Made by a program: the position numbers and the translations under genes
Shown here: in pieces, positions 1-12,252 of the stretch
Layout: each line of letters opens with the position of its first letter
How positions within the stretch are numbered: position 1 is the first letter of the stretch
The notes under the pieces: generated by a model
The model's database searches: none
Seen by the model: the letters and a program-made list of their open reading frames with translations, nothing else
What the model was told of the DNA's origin: nothing
Source: Asterias rubens
Lineage: Eukaryota > Echinodermata > Asteroidea > Forcipulatida > Asteriidae
NCBI RefSeq assembly: GCF_902459465.1
Contig: NC_047081.1
Coordinates: 11,576,849-11,640,848, forward strand
Length of the DNA stretch: 64,000 nt
Reading direction: 5' to 3'

Positions 1-36
1 TTTTGAGTAATTACCAAACGTGTACCTTCCCTTTAA
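1..36 (-). repeat. R1 MITE-like repeat, end fragment cut by window edge
   Basis: Positions 1-36 match the terminal part of the repeat family called R1 here: TTTTGAGTAATTACCAA, then a diverged stretch ending in CCCTTTAA. The rest of the element would lie outside the window. Full-length R1 copies are at 9458, 21147 and 29827. Confidence 0.55.
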
Positions 37-3000
37 CCTAAAAAAACTTACTCAATGCAAAGCACTGAAGCTGTTAATACTATAAAATTAATTGTTTGAG
101 AAGGATTCCGTCGAAGTAATGGTTTGATAATTTGTCACCCAAAACATACTCTGAGAAACGGTTCTTGCGCTAATTGTTTCTCAGATGGGTGAGGGCAGAC
201 ATGCGGTTGGTACCCGGTTTCACCTTGCTTAGCGTTGAAAGATTCGACGTTCTTGTGTAATTACCAATTTGTTCGGTTTTTGTTATGACTGTTTTCCCAG
301 CTTTCAGATATCATGGTTTTATGAGCTGACCGGTGTGGTTAAGACAATGAAATCATTAAATTGATCAGCATGTGTTGACAGCAGCCATCACTGCAGGGTG
401 TTGAGCAGCTCTGTAAAGTAGGGTCTGAGATCGGTGTAAGGTCAGAATACTCAGTGTGTTCATTAAAGGAAAATACCTGCCTGCAGGGTACCCATGGTAT
501 TGTCTCAGCCTGTTAGCCAATGTTTCGTTAGGCGGGTCAAAATGACCATCGTGTCCGAAGGCTTAACACTGTATTGAACGTCATTTTAGCTAAGGTCAAA
601 AACTGATCGTTTTATTTATGTTGCCTCATTGGGCCACGCGCTCCAAACGAGTGTCTTAAACCAGAGTGCTTACACTGCTTAGCATGAAATATTCAGCAAT
701 CATACGAAGTTGCTTCGTTTTGAAAATTGTGACTTAGCAAAACTAGATTAATGATTTTTTGTGCTGTTATTTAGTTGAGTTTCTCTGTTCAAATTAATTC
801 ATCAAACAGTGTCTGTGTTTCAATCATCAGATCTGTGCATTTTAGTTTGAGTAGCCAGGGCAAGGTCGTTTATCCGCTGGATGTTTTACAACATAGACCG
901 GTCCGCTGTCTCAATGGAACTCTCATTGAATCGTACGCAAACGAGCATGTCGAGTAGTATCAATATTGTTTCATGGAATCATGGAATCCCCCTGGAGTTG
1001 TGAAACACAATCTAATGGCCATCTTGAGGACGGCTGGATTGCTATCGGTTGGTTTATCTCTCGGTATATGACTCATAATGAGATAATCATTGACAGTCAA
1101 ATGACAGGGTTTTATTAAAGCGTCCCAAATGCAATTTTGCGAACTTGAGACAGTGTAAAGTCAAATCTCAATCCCCACAATATCATCTGAAAAACAAACA
1201 AAACCAAGACAAAATAAAATGTGGGCGATCAACGACTCATTTGAAGACCGATTATTTTGATATGGACTGCAGATGCCCATCCAGGAAGAGGTGAAAAGGG
1301 GAGGGGAAACGATCTTAGGGTCTACTTGATCTCTTCAAATCTGTGTATCAGCTAAACTGAAATGAAACCCTTTCGGATGAAGAGACGATCCCCTTTCGTG
1401 CCACATCAAGGCCGTCCACCCCATCCCACGCTGATCGCATATTAGGGGGTTGTTTCCAGCTAGTTTCCAACAAAATTTGTATAATTGAGAACAAGTACTC
1501 CCACTATCTTAATAAACGAACCCACAAATGGTTGTTAGCTATATGCAACAGGGATTGTTCCCCTGTGTTTTGAAACACTGCGTGGGTCCGAGGTTGTTAT
1601 GTTGGAATTTGAGACCACCCTTACTCGATGTTATACCCATTTATATCAAAAGTGCTTTTTGATATTGAATATTTCCCCTTCCCTTTTTCCTCCCCTTTAA
1701 TTGTCAAATTAAAGTGAAATAGAAAAGTTCCCTTAACTGTGCATGCTCTAGTTATCATAACACAGGTTAACCATGCACTTTAAACAACGGTTTCGAGTAC
1801 GTGATTCCCAACGGCACATTCTGAAAAAGGAACATGATGGTAATTTTTATTTTCACATGCCTCTAATTGGTTATTATCATGAATGCAAAGATGAAATACG
1901 GCAGACGAGATGTCGCTGACATTTACAGAAAAGGGCGCCAAATGTAGAGTCTGCCAAGTCTCTTATTCTTAAAGAAACTGTACTGAATCAATAATTAGCA
2001 GGGAAGATTCTGTGCAAAAGCCTACACTGTGTGAATAAGGAGCTAGGAGCCTGGGGGTGCGTTAGATCCCATAATCGCGCACTACATCTGAATAGGGAAC
2101 TGGTGTGCATAATTAATTTACTTTTTGAGTGGCAACACCAGACGCTTTTACCCTAGAAAGTACCGTACTGTAAACATTCAAAAGTAAACTACATCATTAT
2201 TTTCGAATAATTAATCAGTACCAACCATGTAATCATAACAAATAACCTTTTAAAAATCAGTGTCAAAATGAACCCTAAAAGGGTCCAACTGGCGCTGAAT
2301 CTGAGTTAGAATCCCAACGTAAGGGCATTTTCTGGGTCAGCATATTAGGGTCAAGCCACATGGGCAATGGAATCTGGGTCAATTTATGACCTGGGAGTAT
2401 TCAAAGTGAACGTGTAAATAATGAATCAAAGTGGTGTACTTTAATCAACAAATAATACGCAGAAAGTGGTTTCGCATATTTCCTCAATAAAGAAAGCGTT
2501 GGGATTGTTTTTGTTTACATCGCACGGGAAGAAGGGGTGGCTGATGTTGGGGGGGGGGGGAGTCCTAACTTGGAGGTTACTGAAACATTGAGCGCAGCAA
2601 TGCATTATTTGACGGAGACCAAGAGTCACGATAAACATATTCCATTAACCGTTTGGACTTGGACTCGTCTGATTATAACTGGCGACGGGGGTCTGTTACA
2701 TTCTCACCATTGGGGGTCTCTCAAGGCCTTTTAATGCCTCGATGACGCTTCAAGAAAGCAGGGAAAAAAAAAACTGTCTAAAAGGGCAACTTAATCATCT
2801 CGAGAACAATCAAACAAATTGAATAGATTCAGGGGGAAAGTGCATGTACCTCGAATGAGCATTATGCCCTCTACCACACGTGCACTAGTTTAATTCGATA
2901 AAGTTCATTGATGTAATTTATATACAATATATATAGCGGCAACTTTTCGCACGTGTATTTGTGCACCCGACGCAACCGATGAAGTATGTTTTCCGGTGTC

Positions 3001-3925
3001 CGTAAAATGCGATAGCTCACTTTAGAGAAACCCACACAAAACATTATTTCACATTCTAACCAGACGCTCTGATTTACATGTAAAATTACGAAATGACATT
3101 ATGTGAGCGGGAAAAATGTCGGAGGTAATTTACTCGCTGACATGAGGAGCATATTAACTGCCTCAAATGTGAAGAGGAAAAAAGTTATATTATTAATAAA
3201 ATTCAGCGACATTAAAATATTGTGAAGATTAACCGAATACTCAATGAGAATTAAACGTCGTCTTGTTGACAAACTTAAGAAACATAGATTATTTTAACTT
3301 GAGATGGACATTACAGTTTAGACTTGCTGAGGATGGCGGTTCACCGCAGAACCAAAAACGGCTGTTTAAAGATCAACGTTAGTTAGAGACTTAGTGAAGA
3401 CGTAATTTTGAACAAGACTTAATATTGAAGACACAGGTTAACCAATAGCTAAGTAAGGATGAATGTTAATTTAAGACACACTGATGATACACCATCAACT
3501 GGAAACTCATCAGCTTGGCGGCCTTTAATCAGCTAAGTTGAGGACAAACACATACCCTGCCTGACACTGTAGGTATGAACCAAAAGCTATTCTATCATTG
3601 TAACAAATTCTTACGCACGAAACTCATCCTGTGCTGATGATGGATGCTTACGGATGACGAATGGCTCTTGAGGGCCAAGCAGAAGTGGATAAATCATGTT
3701 GCGCAGAAGAAGAATCCAACAGTCAACCAACATGTTTTATCTTTCATACAACCTTACTTGACGAACGCAATGTTGATATGGCGCGTCGAAAAGATTGTGT
3801 GAAATGAAATTTGCGCTCCAATCTTCAGGTATCTCTTTTACATTCAATTTCGTGGACCTTTGTGAAAACATTTTGTAACTTCCACTCAATGTGCGTTTGC
3901 TCCTATCCCGGGAGAAAAGGTGTAT
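37..3925. other. Non-coding stretch, nothing recognised
   Basis: About 3.9 kb of AT-rich DNA. All reading frames are short, and none has splice-flanked or family-like protein sequence. A run of ten G bases lies at about 2551-2560. I see no gene, RNA or intact mobile element here. Confidence 0.6.
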
Positions 3926-4081
3926 CATAGACCTTATCGCAAATACCAATGCGCAAGCGCAGACTGTTGAATGAGGTGCATTGTGGGATATATATGGATC
4001 AAATTTGGATACCAGCAAGACCACAATGCACCTAATTCCAAGCTTTACGCGCGCGCCCCGGTATTTGCGAAAAGGTCTATG
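3926..4081. repeat. Hairpin (MITE-like) element R6
   Basis: The ends are inverted copies: CATAGACCTTATCGCAAATA at 3926 pairs with the complement of the stretch ending GCGAAAAGGTCTATG at 4081. The arms continue inward around AGGTGCATTGTGG and CCACAATGCACCT. This is the layout of a short non-autonomous DNA transposon. It is a single copy in this window, so the family is unproven. Confidence 0.6.
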
Positions 4082-6392
4082 TTTAGGTCGTGCGTGATAA
4101 TGGAAATAAGGGCGTGGCCTGGATAGCTATCTAAGAGTATCAGCGTGTCGTAGTGAAAGGGGGGCCTGGAGGTCATCTTGAAACCGTGCTGATAGATACG
4201 ATCTCTTGTTCCAATGACGTCAAAGATGTGTCGAGGTTATTACTCATTTGATTCGGACCGTGTGTGCGTGTGTAGGTTTACACATTAAAAAGGCGACTTA
4301 TGTTAACGTTCGAAGGTCCCCGTGTTTCAAGATGTACGCAAAACCAATCGCAAAGATTGTCAACAAAAGTTGCAAAAAGAAAGAGAGACATAAGAGAAAC
4401 ATGCAAGTATCCATTGATGTGAGTGCAATGGTTAAATTGTTTTTCTCAGAAGTACGTTTCTTTTGTGTAAAAACTGTCCTTATTGTTGATTTGCCAGTGC
4501 CAAATAAATAAACAAATAGTTCCAAGTGTAATTAAATAAATATAAAAGAATAAATTAAACGTTAAACTTTAAAAATTATTGACATGCAAATTGTACAACA
4601 TGTATGCAAATAACATACTAACTTCGTAATTTAGTTTTTGTTCATTTGTGTATTTTGTTTGTAATTTCCTCTAAACGCAAACAAAAACCTGATGTTATGT
4701 TTTCCCCGACAACAGTCGTAGAATCAATGCATGCAATTATTTCAGAGAGTGTCCATCCATCGCCGTACTAAGAACATTTTAGAATGCAAACGCTGCTGCA
4801 AGCCAGATACGACTTTTAAATTAAATGAAAAGAAGAAATAAAAGACGAAAGAAAAAAATGCTAATAAAATACGAATAGATAGAAATCGTTGACCGGCTGT
4901 TTAGAGAATGATTAAATAAATTTTGTCACCATAGAAACGCCTGAGGAAAGACGAAGAAGAAGAAGAAGAAGAAGAAGGGACATTCATCTTTCACTCTCCT
5001 TTATTTCTTTCTCCTTAACAATTACGACTCGCCGGCCATTAACCGTTCAGTTATCTGTACTCATGCGACTCGAAATTGCTGTTTCTACTTGAGGTGATCA
5101 ACAACTCGAAGCGATGTTTTTCCACTTCGTTGCCTCCCCTCTCGATGCAGCGAACACCTTCCCCTTTATCGTCCTCTTGCCTCCACAAAACATAAACAAG
5201 TATTTTTATTTCGACCCCATACGAAAGTAAATGAAAGAAAAAACTGTTGTCGCAGAGTATGTTCTTGCCCCGCTTGGCTACAGCTACTAACTTGTCTCAT
5301 TTCTGCATTTCCTCATTTCTTTTCAATAATCTTGGAGGGGAAAGTTGGAGCTCAAACACATTACGAGCCCAACGTGATCCGGAGCATCGGCCTGAGCCTA
5401 AATTCAAGCCGTAACAAAGCCCAAGCCAAACCTATAAGTCAAAGGCTAAGTCGTCATCGTATTTTTTTTAGTACCAGATTTTAATTTTATATGCAATTAT
5501 TGTTCACACCCTCTAGCGCCTTTATTGTTCACACAATTAACCGTATTCAATGACCCCTTTTTGCTATGAAAGTCGCCATCTTGTATGGCAAACCGTATGC
5601 GCGTCCAAACGCGTACATCAATGAAGCACACAGCACACAGTATTCCCGGTTTGATTTCTACGGCACATGCACGCCTCACGCACACGCACGCGCTCGCAGA
5701 CGCCATCTTGTCATTTGAACGGTGACGTCATATTCAAAACGTTTGCACATCTTTGTTATTATTATTACCATAGTAATTTCAAGCAGGCTTTGATAGCTCT
5801 GTGTCTGTACCGTTATCTATCATCGACTAATTGGGACAGGAACTGGAAGAAAAATACAAGCACAGCAGAAGAATAAATCTATTGACTAAAAAAAAAATTA
5901 AGCAGACGAACGGATACTCAACTAGCGTGCAGATTAAATGGTTACAAACAAAGTTTCAAGAGATTAACATCAGCATTACACGCCTGATGAGATTATGACT
6001 TCGTAGTGGTATCAAATACCCACTCAACTCAGCAGTCATGGCTTTACTCTAGGCGACCATTGAACCCTAAGCACGTTAGGAAACACTTAAAAGTAACAGC
6101 TATGGAGTGTAGCAACTTACCCGTAGGAACTGTACACAATATATACCCGTCGAGTCAAGTGGACCAATGTTCAGAATTGATTCGTTTATATACCGCCTTG
6201 TTGTTAATGTTTGTTAATTGTTTTGTGAACTCAAGGTTCTTTGTGCCATTCATATATGATACGTACATATTTCAAAGAAGATCTCTTTTTGAATGCCCAG
6301 TTAATGAGCAGCTTAGTATTAATTGTTTAATAGTTTAACTTTATGATCTACTTGCATATCAAAAAAAAAAATTGACTTTTGTTTCACTTTTT
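4082..6392. other. Non-coding stretch with a (GAA)n microsatellite
   Basis: No supported gene. A (GAA)n microsatellite of about 26 bases lies at 4953-4978. The remainder is AT-rich with short random-looking frames. Confidence 0.55.
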
Positions 6393-6586
6393 TCAATCAA
6401 CCATCTGAAGGCACACAACTTCGTGTGACAAGAGTGTTTTTGTTTTTTTCATTATTATTTCGCAACTTCGATGACCGATTGAGCTCAAATTTTCACAGGT
6501 TTGTTATTTTGTGCATAATTATGTTGAGATACACCAACTGTGAAGGCTAGTTTTTGACAATTACCAATAGTGTCCACTGCCTTTAA
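6393..6586 (+). repeat. R1 MITE-like repeat, half copy
   Basis: Carries the R1 half that reads AACTTCGATGACCGATTGAG and ends ATTACCAATAGTGTCCACTG followed by CCTTTAA. The other half is missing. The terminal TTAA is at 6583-6586. Confidence 0.8.
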
Positions 6587-9189
6587 AATATGTATTGTGA
6601 TGGGAAGTAAAGATACATTTCGGTAGGTTTTTTTATTTTGTTTTTTTATTTATCGTTTATTTCATCTCTTGCAGACAAACCATGACTGTGATCGTCAGTC
6701 AAGATAAGATTTGTTTTATTTATTATCTCTGATTGTAATCTAAAATGTGACATAAATCAATCGCTTCATATTTTCGTTCGCCCGAGAAAATTATGAACAC
6801 GAGTTTGCCCAGAGCGTTTCTTACAAAAGAAAGTTGACATAAAATGAAAAAAAAACTAAAGAGCTGAAGGTACATTGAGATAAGGAATTAACTCAAGCTC
6901 AAGACATGTTTCAACATTTTATCAGCACATAAAAGGAAGTGCACAATTGATTTCGAAGAATCGAGAGAAAGTCACGATTCTTATTGTACTTGAGAAATAT
7001 GGCAGGAATTATTTTCGAATCAACTTGGGTTGTTTTCTTTTGATCTTCGGCGACAGCAAAGTCCGGGAATTTTAAAGGCACTTTATGTCTGGATGGCTCA
7101 AGCGCTTGCGGCAGTTTTAAAGTGATGAAATACGGTTCATGGTGAACACTAAAACTCAGAAAACGTCAACCTACTTTGAACCTTTTCTTGGTAGAATTTT
7201 CACTGAATTGGTAAATTTTGTTAGTGAACATCGAAGACTGGTTTAATTTTCTGTCTTTGTTTAATTTTAACACCGTTTTTGTTATAACTTGTATTATAAT
7301 TATTCATTCTTCTATTATTATTAATTATGATGTTAGCACATTTCGTTATTTTGATAAAGAAAGTTCCTTGCCGGGCAGGTTAAACAAGAACAGCATTGAA
7401 ATGATTTGTTTCATTGAAAATAAATTCAAACGGAATCAAAGTACTGCCACACAGATTGAAAGTGCGATAACAAAAATTGTTAAGTGTTGTTTTGTAAACG
7501 TTTTTTTTTTTCATAAGAAATATCAATTTGTATTCTTTTAATAATTTGTATTCAAATATCATTATTAGAGGTGGAAGTAGAATGAACCTCGTGTTTTAAA
7601 ACCTACCACACGCTTGCACCTAGAATGTGTTTACCTTGCCGTTGCCAGTTCATGTTTACAACTCCCTTGCACGTCTTCCGTCCAGGGGCTTGTATGACCC
7701 AATTTCATCGTCCCTAGTAAATTTGGACATTTGCATATTCAAATGTCTATAAAACGCTATTCACTAATGTATCACTCTCACCATAAACTGTTTGTTTTAG
7801 GGTATTACTAAGAAAACAATGGGAGATTACGTGTGTGGTGTTATAATCTACAGTTTTTAAATCGATAACCATTTTTCTAATTAGTGCTAAAGATCAACCA
7901 CTTCGGGTTTTGATTTTGTTTACCAGTGACGTAAATATCATCAAGGACTCTTGTTGGTAAACAATGGCATGTAAATAAACAACAGCTGGTATAGAAGTAG
8001 AACAAAATAATAGAGTTGCGAAATGAACGCAGAGAAAAAGGTATAAAAGGAGCAAAATGTGGGTCACTAAAAGACACCGTCGATCGATTTCAATTAACAC
8101 ATTTTCCGGAACTGCTTGACAAGATTCGGGACAGAAAGGGATGCCGTCTTCATAGCTTCTTATTTGCACTTGAGTGGTTGTTTAGTCGGTAAGTACACAA
8201 GTATTTGAACTGAATCGACATTTGGAATGAAAGAAGAAAGAGGGGGTGTAGAGAGTTGCTTGGGGAGACGAGTGCAGCGGAGGGAAGGAATGATGATAGA
8301 TGGTTCTACTTTCGGTCTGGAACTATCATGGGGGACAACCAAATAACGGGGAGAGAAAAGACTAGGGGGAAAAGGGAAAAGGTGGACATAAAATAAAAAT
8401 GATCAGGGAAGGATAGACATACATGTACATTTCATCCAGAAAGGTGTTCTATCAATTTGGTGTACTCGAATACACGTGGACGAAAATTACTAATAATAAA
8501 TAATGATGCGCAAATGATGAAAGCAATTATTCAGACCTTGTTCTCGTCGAAGTAAGACTGCGACATTTACTACATAATTTAACTACCAAATATATTTTTT
8601 TTAAATGAAGAACACAATGTAGGCGAACTCGAAAACGAAACTGAAAACAGGTGTTTTGTGCAATTAATGTAAAAAAAAAAATAAAAAAAAAAGTACAACA
8701 AAACGAAAATGAAAGTATCAGCAAACGTGCTTATTCCACAGGTATAGTGTACCCTAAAATAAAAGATATATATAATTATATTACTAGTGTAGTAGCGTAG
8801 TATTTTTTGTACCACGAGATCAATTTGATTATTTCACATTATACCGATGCTCGAGATGAAGCCAGGGTTGACTGGGGAATAGTATAAGTGCGGCCAATTT
8901 CAAGTAGAGGTCTATCGATTATCATCGCTATATCCCGTTGCAAGGGAACTAGGGAGGGAAAACCCAGCGAGCAATACTCCCACAATGTAATAAAAGATCA
9001 ATATAAATTTCTCTCTCTCTCTTGTTTATTTCTCTGGAGGGCAATATGTGTAATGTATTTTAACACAATTAGTCGTAGTTCAAACTATAAGCATTACAAG
9101 GACGTCATTGAAATTTAAGTGTTCTGACATAAGAATTGACCTCTTAACCGGTTATACATTTCGGTGTAGTTGCTTTCTTTCTTCTTATA
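6587..9189. other. Non-coding stretch, nothing recognised
   Basis: AT-rich DNA with T- and A-rich runs and no convincing exon. The small open frames have skewed composition and no splice context that extends them. Confidence 0.55.
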
Positions 9190-9402
9190 AGAGATGTTAA
9201 ATTTGCATCGGGGATAAAGAATATTAATTTTGTTTTTTACCCATACACCGATGTGTGTTAGCACTGTATACTCAGTACTTTCCCGAGTGCTGTGAAAAAA
9301 TATCACAGGCATGTTACTTGGGTGGGATTCGAACCCACGACCCTTGCAATTCTAGAGCAGTGTCTTACCAACTAGATAGACTACCGAGGTTGCCCGGTAG
9401 GA
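9190..9402 (-). mobile_element. tRNA-derived SINE (S1)
   Basis: On the minus strand a tRNA-like head starts near 9402. It has an A-box-like TAGTTGGTAAGACACTG and a B box GGTTCGAATCC (complement at 9327-9337). A tail follows that includes the complement of ACCGATGTGTGTTAGCACTG. A diverged second copy in the same orientation lies at about 61118-61285, so this is a dispersed SINE rather than a functional tRNA. The head has a B box but no clean acceptor stem. Confidence 0.75.
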
Positions 9403-9457
9403 AGTGATTTATTGTCTATAGAATGCGCATTACACAAACTCCGTATAATGATTAACA

Positions 9458-9822
9458 TTAAAGGCAGGGGACACTATTGGTAATTACTCAAAATAATTAT
9501 TAGCATAAAACATTACTTGGTAACGAGTATAATGGGGAGATGTTGATAGTATAAAACATTGTGAGAAACGGCTCCCTCTGAAGTGACGTAGTTTTTAGAA
9601 AAAGAAATAATTTTCCACGAATTTGATTTCTATACCTCAGAATTAACTTTTTTCTTAAAGCACACAAATTGGTGTGACAAGGGTGTTTTTTCGTTCATTA
9701 TTATCTCGCAACTTCTACGACCGATTGAGCTCAAATGTTCACAGATTTGTTAGTTTATGTTGAGATACAGCAAGTGAGACGGCTGGTATTTGACAGTTAC
9801 CAACAGTGTCCAGTGTCTTTAA
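9458..9822 (+). repeat. R1 MITE-like repeat, full length
   Basis: Begins TTAAAGGCAGGGGACACTAT and ends with the inverted counterpart (AACAGTGTCCAGTGTCTTTAA). About 365 bases. The interior matches the other R1 copies, for example GTGAGAAACGGCTCCCTCTG. TTAA at both edges suggests a piggyBac-type target site; this is inference. Confidence 0.85.
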
Positions 9823-12224
9823 ATTGTTTTTTCGTAGCCCCCCCCCCCATTGAATGTACCCTTTCCCCATGCACTCTTACATCCAAGTAATAATCTCGAT
9901 CACAAAGTGGTAAGTGACCCGTCGCCTTTTCTCATCTCCATCTATCTTTAGCCAACCACAACATCCTCTTTCCTGTCTTTCTTATTTTCATTTCGCCCAA
10001 TCACAATAATGTGCTTTTTTTGTATCTTGCGGATCAAAGGATGAAAACGTCTGTACTTGATAATCTGTCGAGGATGGGGAGATGGTTGAGTTCCCATGGT
10101 AACAAAACGATCTCAGTATCAAGACAAAAATGTTGTTTTTTTTTTTTTTTCAAATGACCAGGTACGTGGCAAGATTGTAGTAGCAGGCATTCTAATACAG
10201 TGGAAAGTTGGTTTATTAATTATCTACACTATTATTGTTGTTATCTAAAGTGATACTATTTATCTTGAGGCAAACTTTCCTCAACTTATTTTTTAAACAG
10301 GAACTCTCAATGTTGTACTACATGTTTATTGTTCAACGAGGCTATTTTTTTTCAATGCAAGATACATATTAACTTCGCTTGAACTTTCCCCAAACCTCGT
10401 CGACATTCCTTTATAAACAGGCGAGCACTTTCCGTTGTTAAACCAGCACGAACACGGACAGAGTCGATCCGAGTTGAACAGTCTGTTGACGGCGTACGGA
10501 CGGAATTTTCGCTCTTGTTGTTATCGATTTAGCGATGTCCGAATACAATTCTCGTTACTATTTTATTGATCCTAACGAAGTCCTGGACTGCACTTCGTTA
10601 CTGTAGTATGGATGTATCCATGCATCGGTCTAGCCGATTTAATCAATCGAATTCTAAGGAATTATTCGTCTCCACCGAATGGATGGTTAGTTTTAAGGGA
10701 ACCGTAGATAATGCACATGTTTAAAATTATATATGCAACTGTCTTCAAATAAGAGTGGTACAAAGTTTGTTTTGTTTTTGCTCATTATCTTTTCGTCGTA
10801 TTAAAGGGTGTACGTTTGGTAATCACTCTTAAGAATAATGGAAATGACAACTTTGAATAGGAACCTCTAGCATCTTTCGATTGTATAAAGCATTTTTTAT
10901 AAACATTTCACTTTGAAGAAACGTGGTTTCTTGGTAAAAAAGATATCAGATGTCCCTTAAACGCGACCATCTGTTGAGATAAAAATTGTCACGTGTTAGT
11001 TTTATTGTACATACATATACATCTACATTTAAATATGATTAAACAATCGAACGGTTCAATAAACCAAAGATATACTTTGCCCTTAATTGAAAACATTGTT
11101 AAGAATATGAGCACACTTATCAACAGAGGTTTGACAGCCATAGGTTTGGAGCACAGTTTGTAAAGGGCTCATGGAACAGGCATTAAACCATAGCAATTTG
11201 ACAACGTGCTCGAACCACGCTCAAACTTCGATTCCAAATTCTGAAATCTCATTACAAAGAAGAATGTAAGGTATGGGTCATCATTGATTGTTTTCTGCCG
11301 TCACGGATTCGTTTTATTGTATTGAATTTTGTATTCTATTTTTTATTTGAAACTGAAATTCCGAACGACGCCAGTCAAGGCTTCGGACACGTTTGCCGTC
11401 GCCATTGCAATTTTCTCCCCTTCTTTTTTGAGAGTGCATTGGTCAGAGGAGAAATACCGCTGATCCGATATTGGGTGACCGTTTGGGTGAAACATAACTC
11501 CAAATTAGGCTTCCAATTAAGGAAAAAACACTGTCTCTCGAAGTGGCGATAAATGCCTCCAGTACCCGACGACCGTTGCATGAGCAATACATAATAATGA
11601 AATGAAACATTTCGCAAACTTAGATTTTGTTTCATCGCATGCGTCAAAATTCTACTGGGACCCAGTGTCCGCCGCATGGAAAACAGCATACGGTATCTGG
11701 TTCCTGGCGAGAAAAACGGGGAGAATTTGTCATGAAAGAGTCGTTGTCACAATAGAATGGAGCGTGTTCTATTAGATAGGGGCGCTGATTTAATTTGTTG
11801 TACGGAGGGCAAACACTTCAACTGACAGATCGGTCGTTGTTTCACTCGCTGTTGTTTTACCGGGTGGTTATTTTGTCTTTAGATGAACTTGAATAGGCTG
11901 GTATATCTATGGCTGGTAGTTTCAACTGGATGTCATTGTACCCCATGGTAATAGGATAACATTCGCAGAGGTTTACCTTGGACAAAAAAGACTCGAGTTC
12001 ATGGGGGACTCGTATACAGGAAATCCTCATCAAGGATCAACGATTACCCGTCAAATAAACCGTGTAACGTGAGCCATTTTGGGACAAAACTCGGCAGTAC
12101 ACGCTTCTGTTTCAGAAGTGTAGATAACGCCACTATGATAATTGACCTGGGGTTGTGCTAATCTTGTAATAATAGGTAGAGTTTCGTTGGTTGGGCTGCA
12201 TTACAAAGAACGTGTGAGGATGGT

Positions 12225-12252
12225 ATGATGATGATGCTGATGATGATGATGG
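12225..12252. repeat. (ATG)n/(GAT)n microsatellite
   Basis: An imperfect run of GAT/ATG triplets, followed shortly by a C-rich homopolymer near 12261. Confidence 0.85.

Noticed and set aside
9312-9402. tRNA gene on the minus strand
   Set aside because: A and B boxes are present, but there is no proper acceptor stem and the unit continues into a repeat tail shared with 61118-61285, so it was called a SINE.
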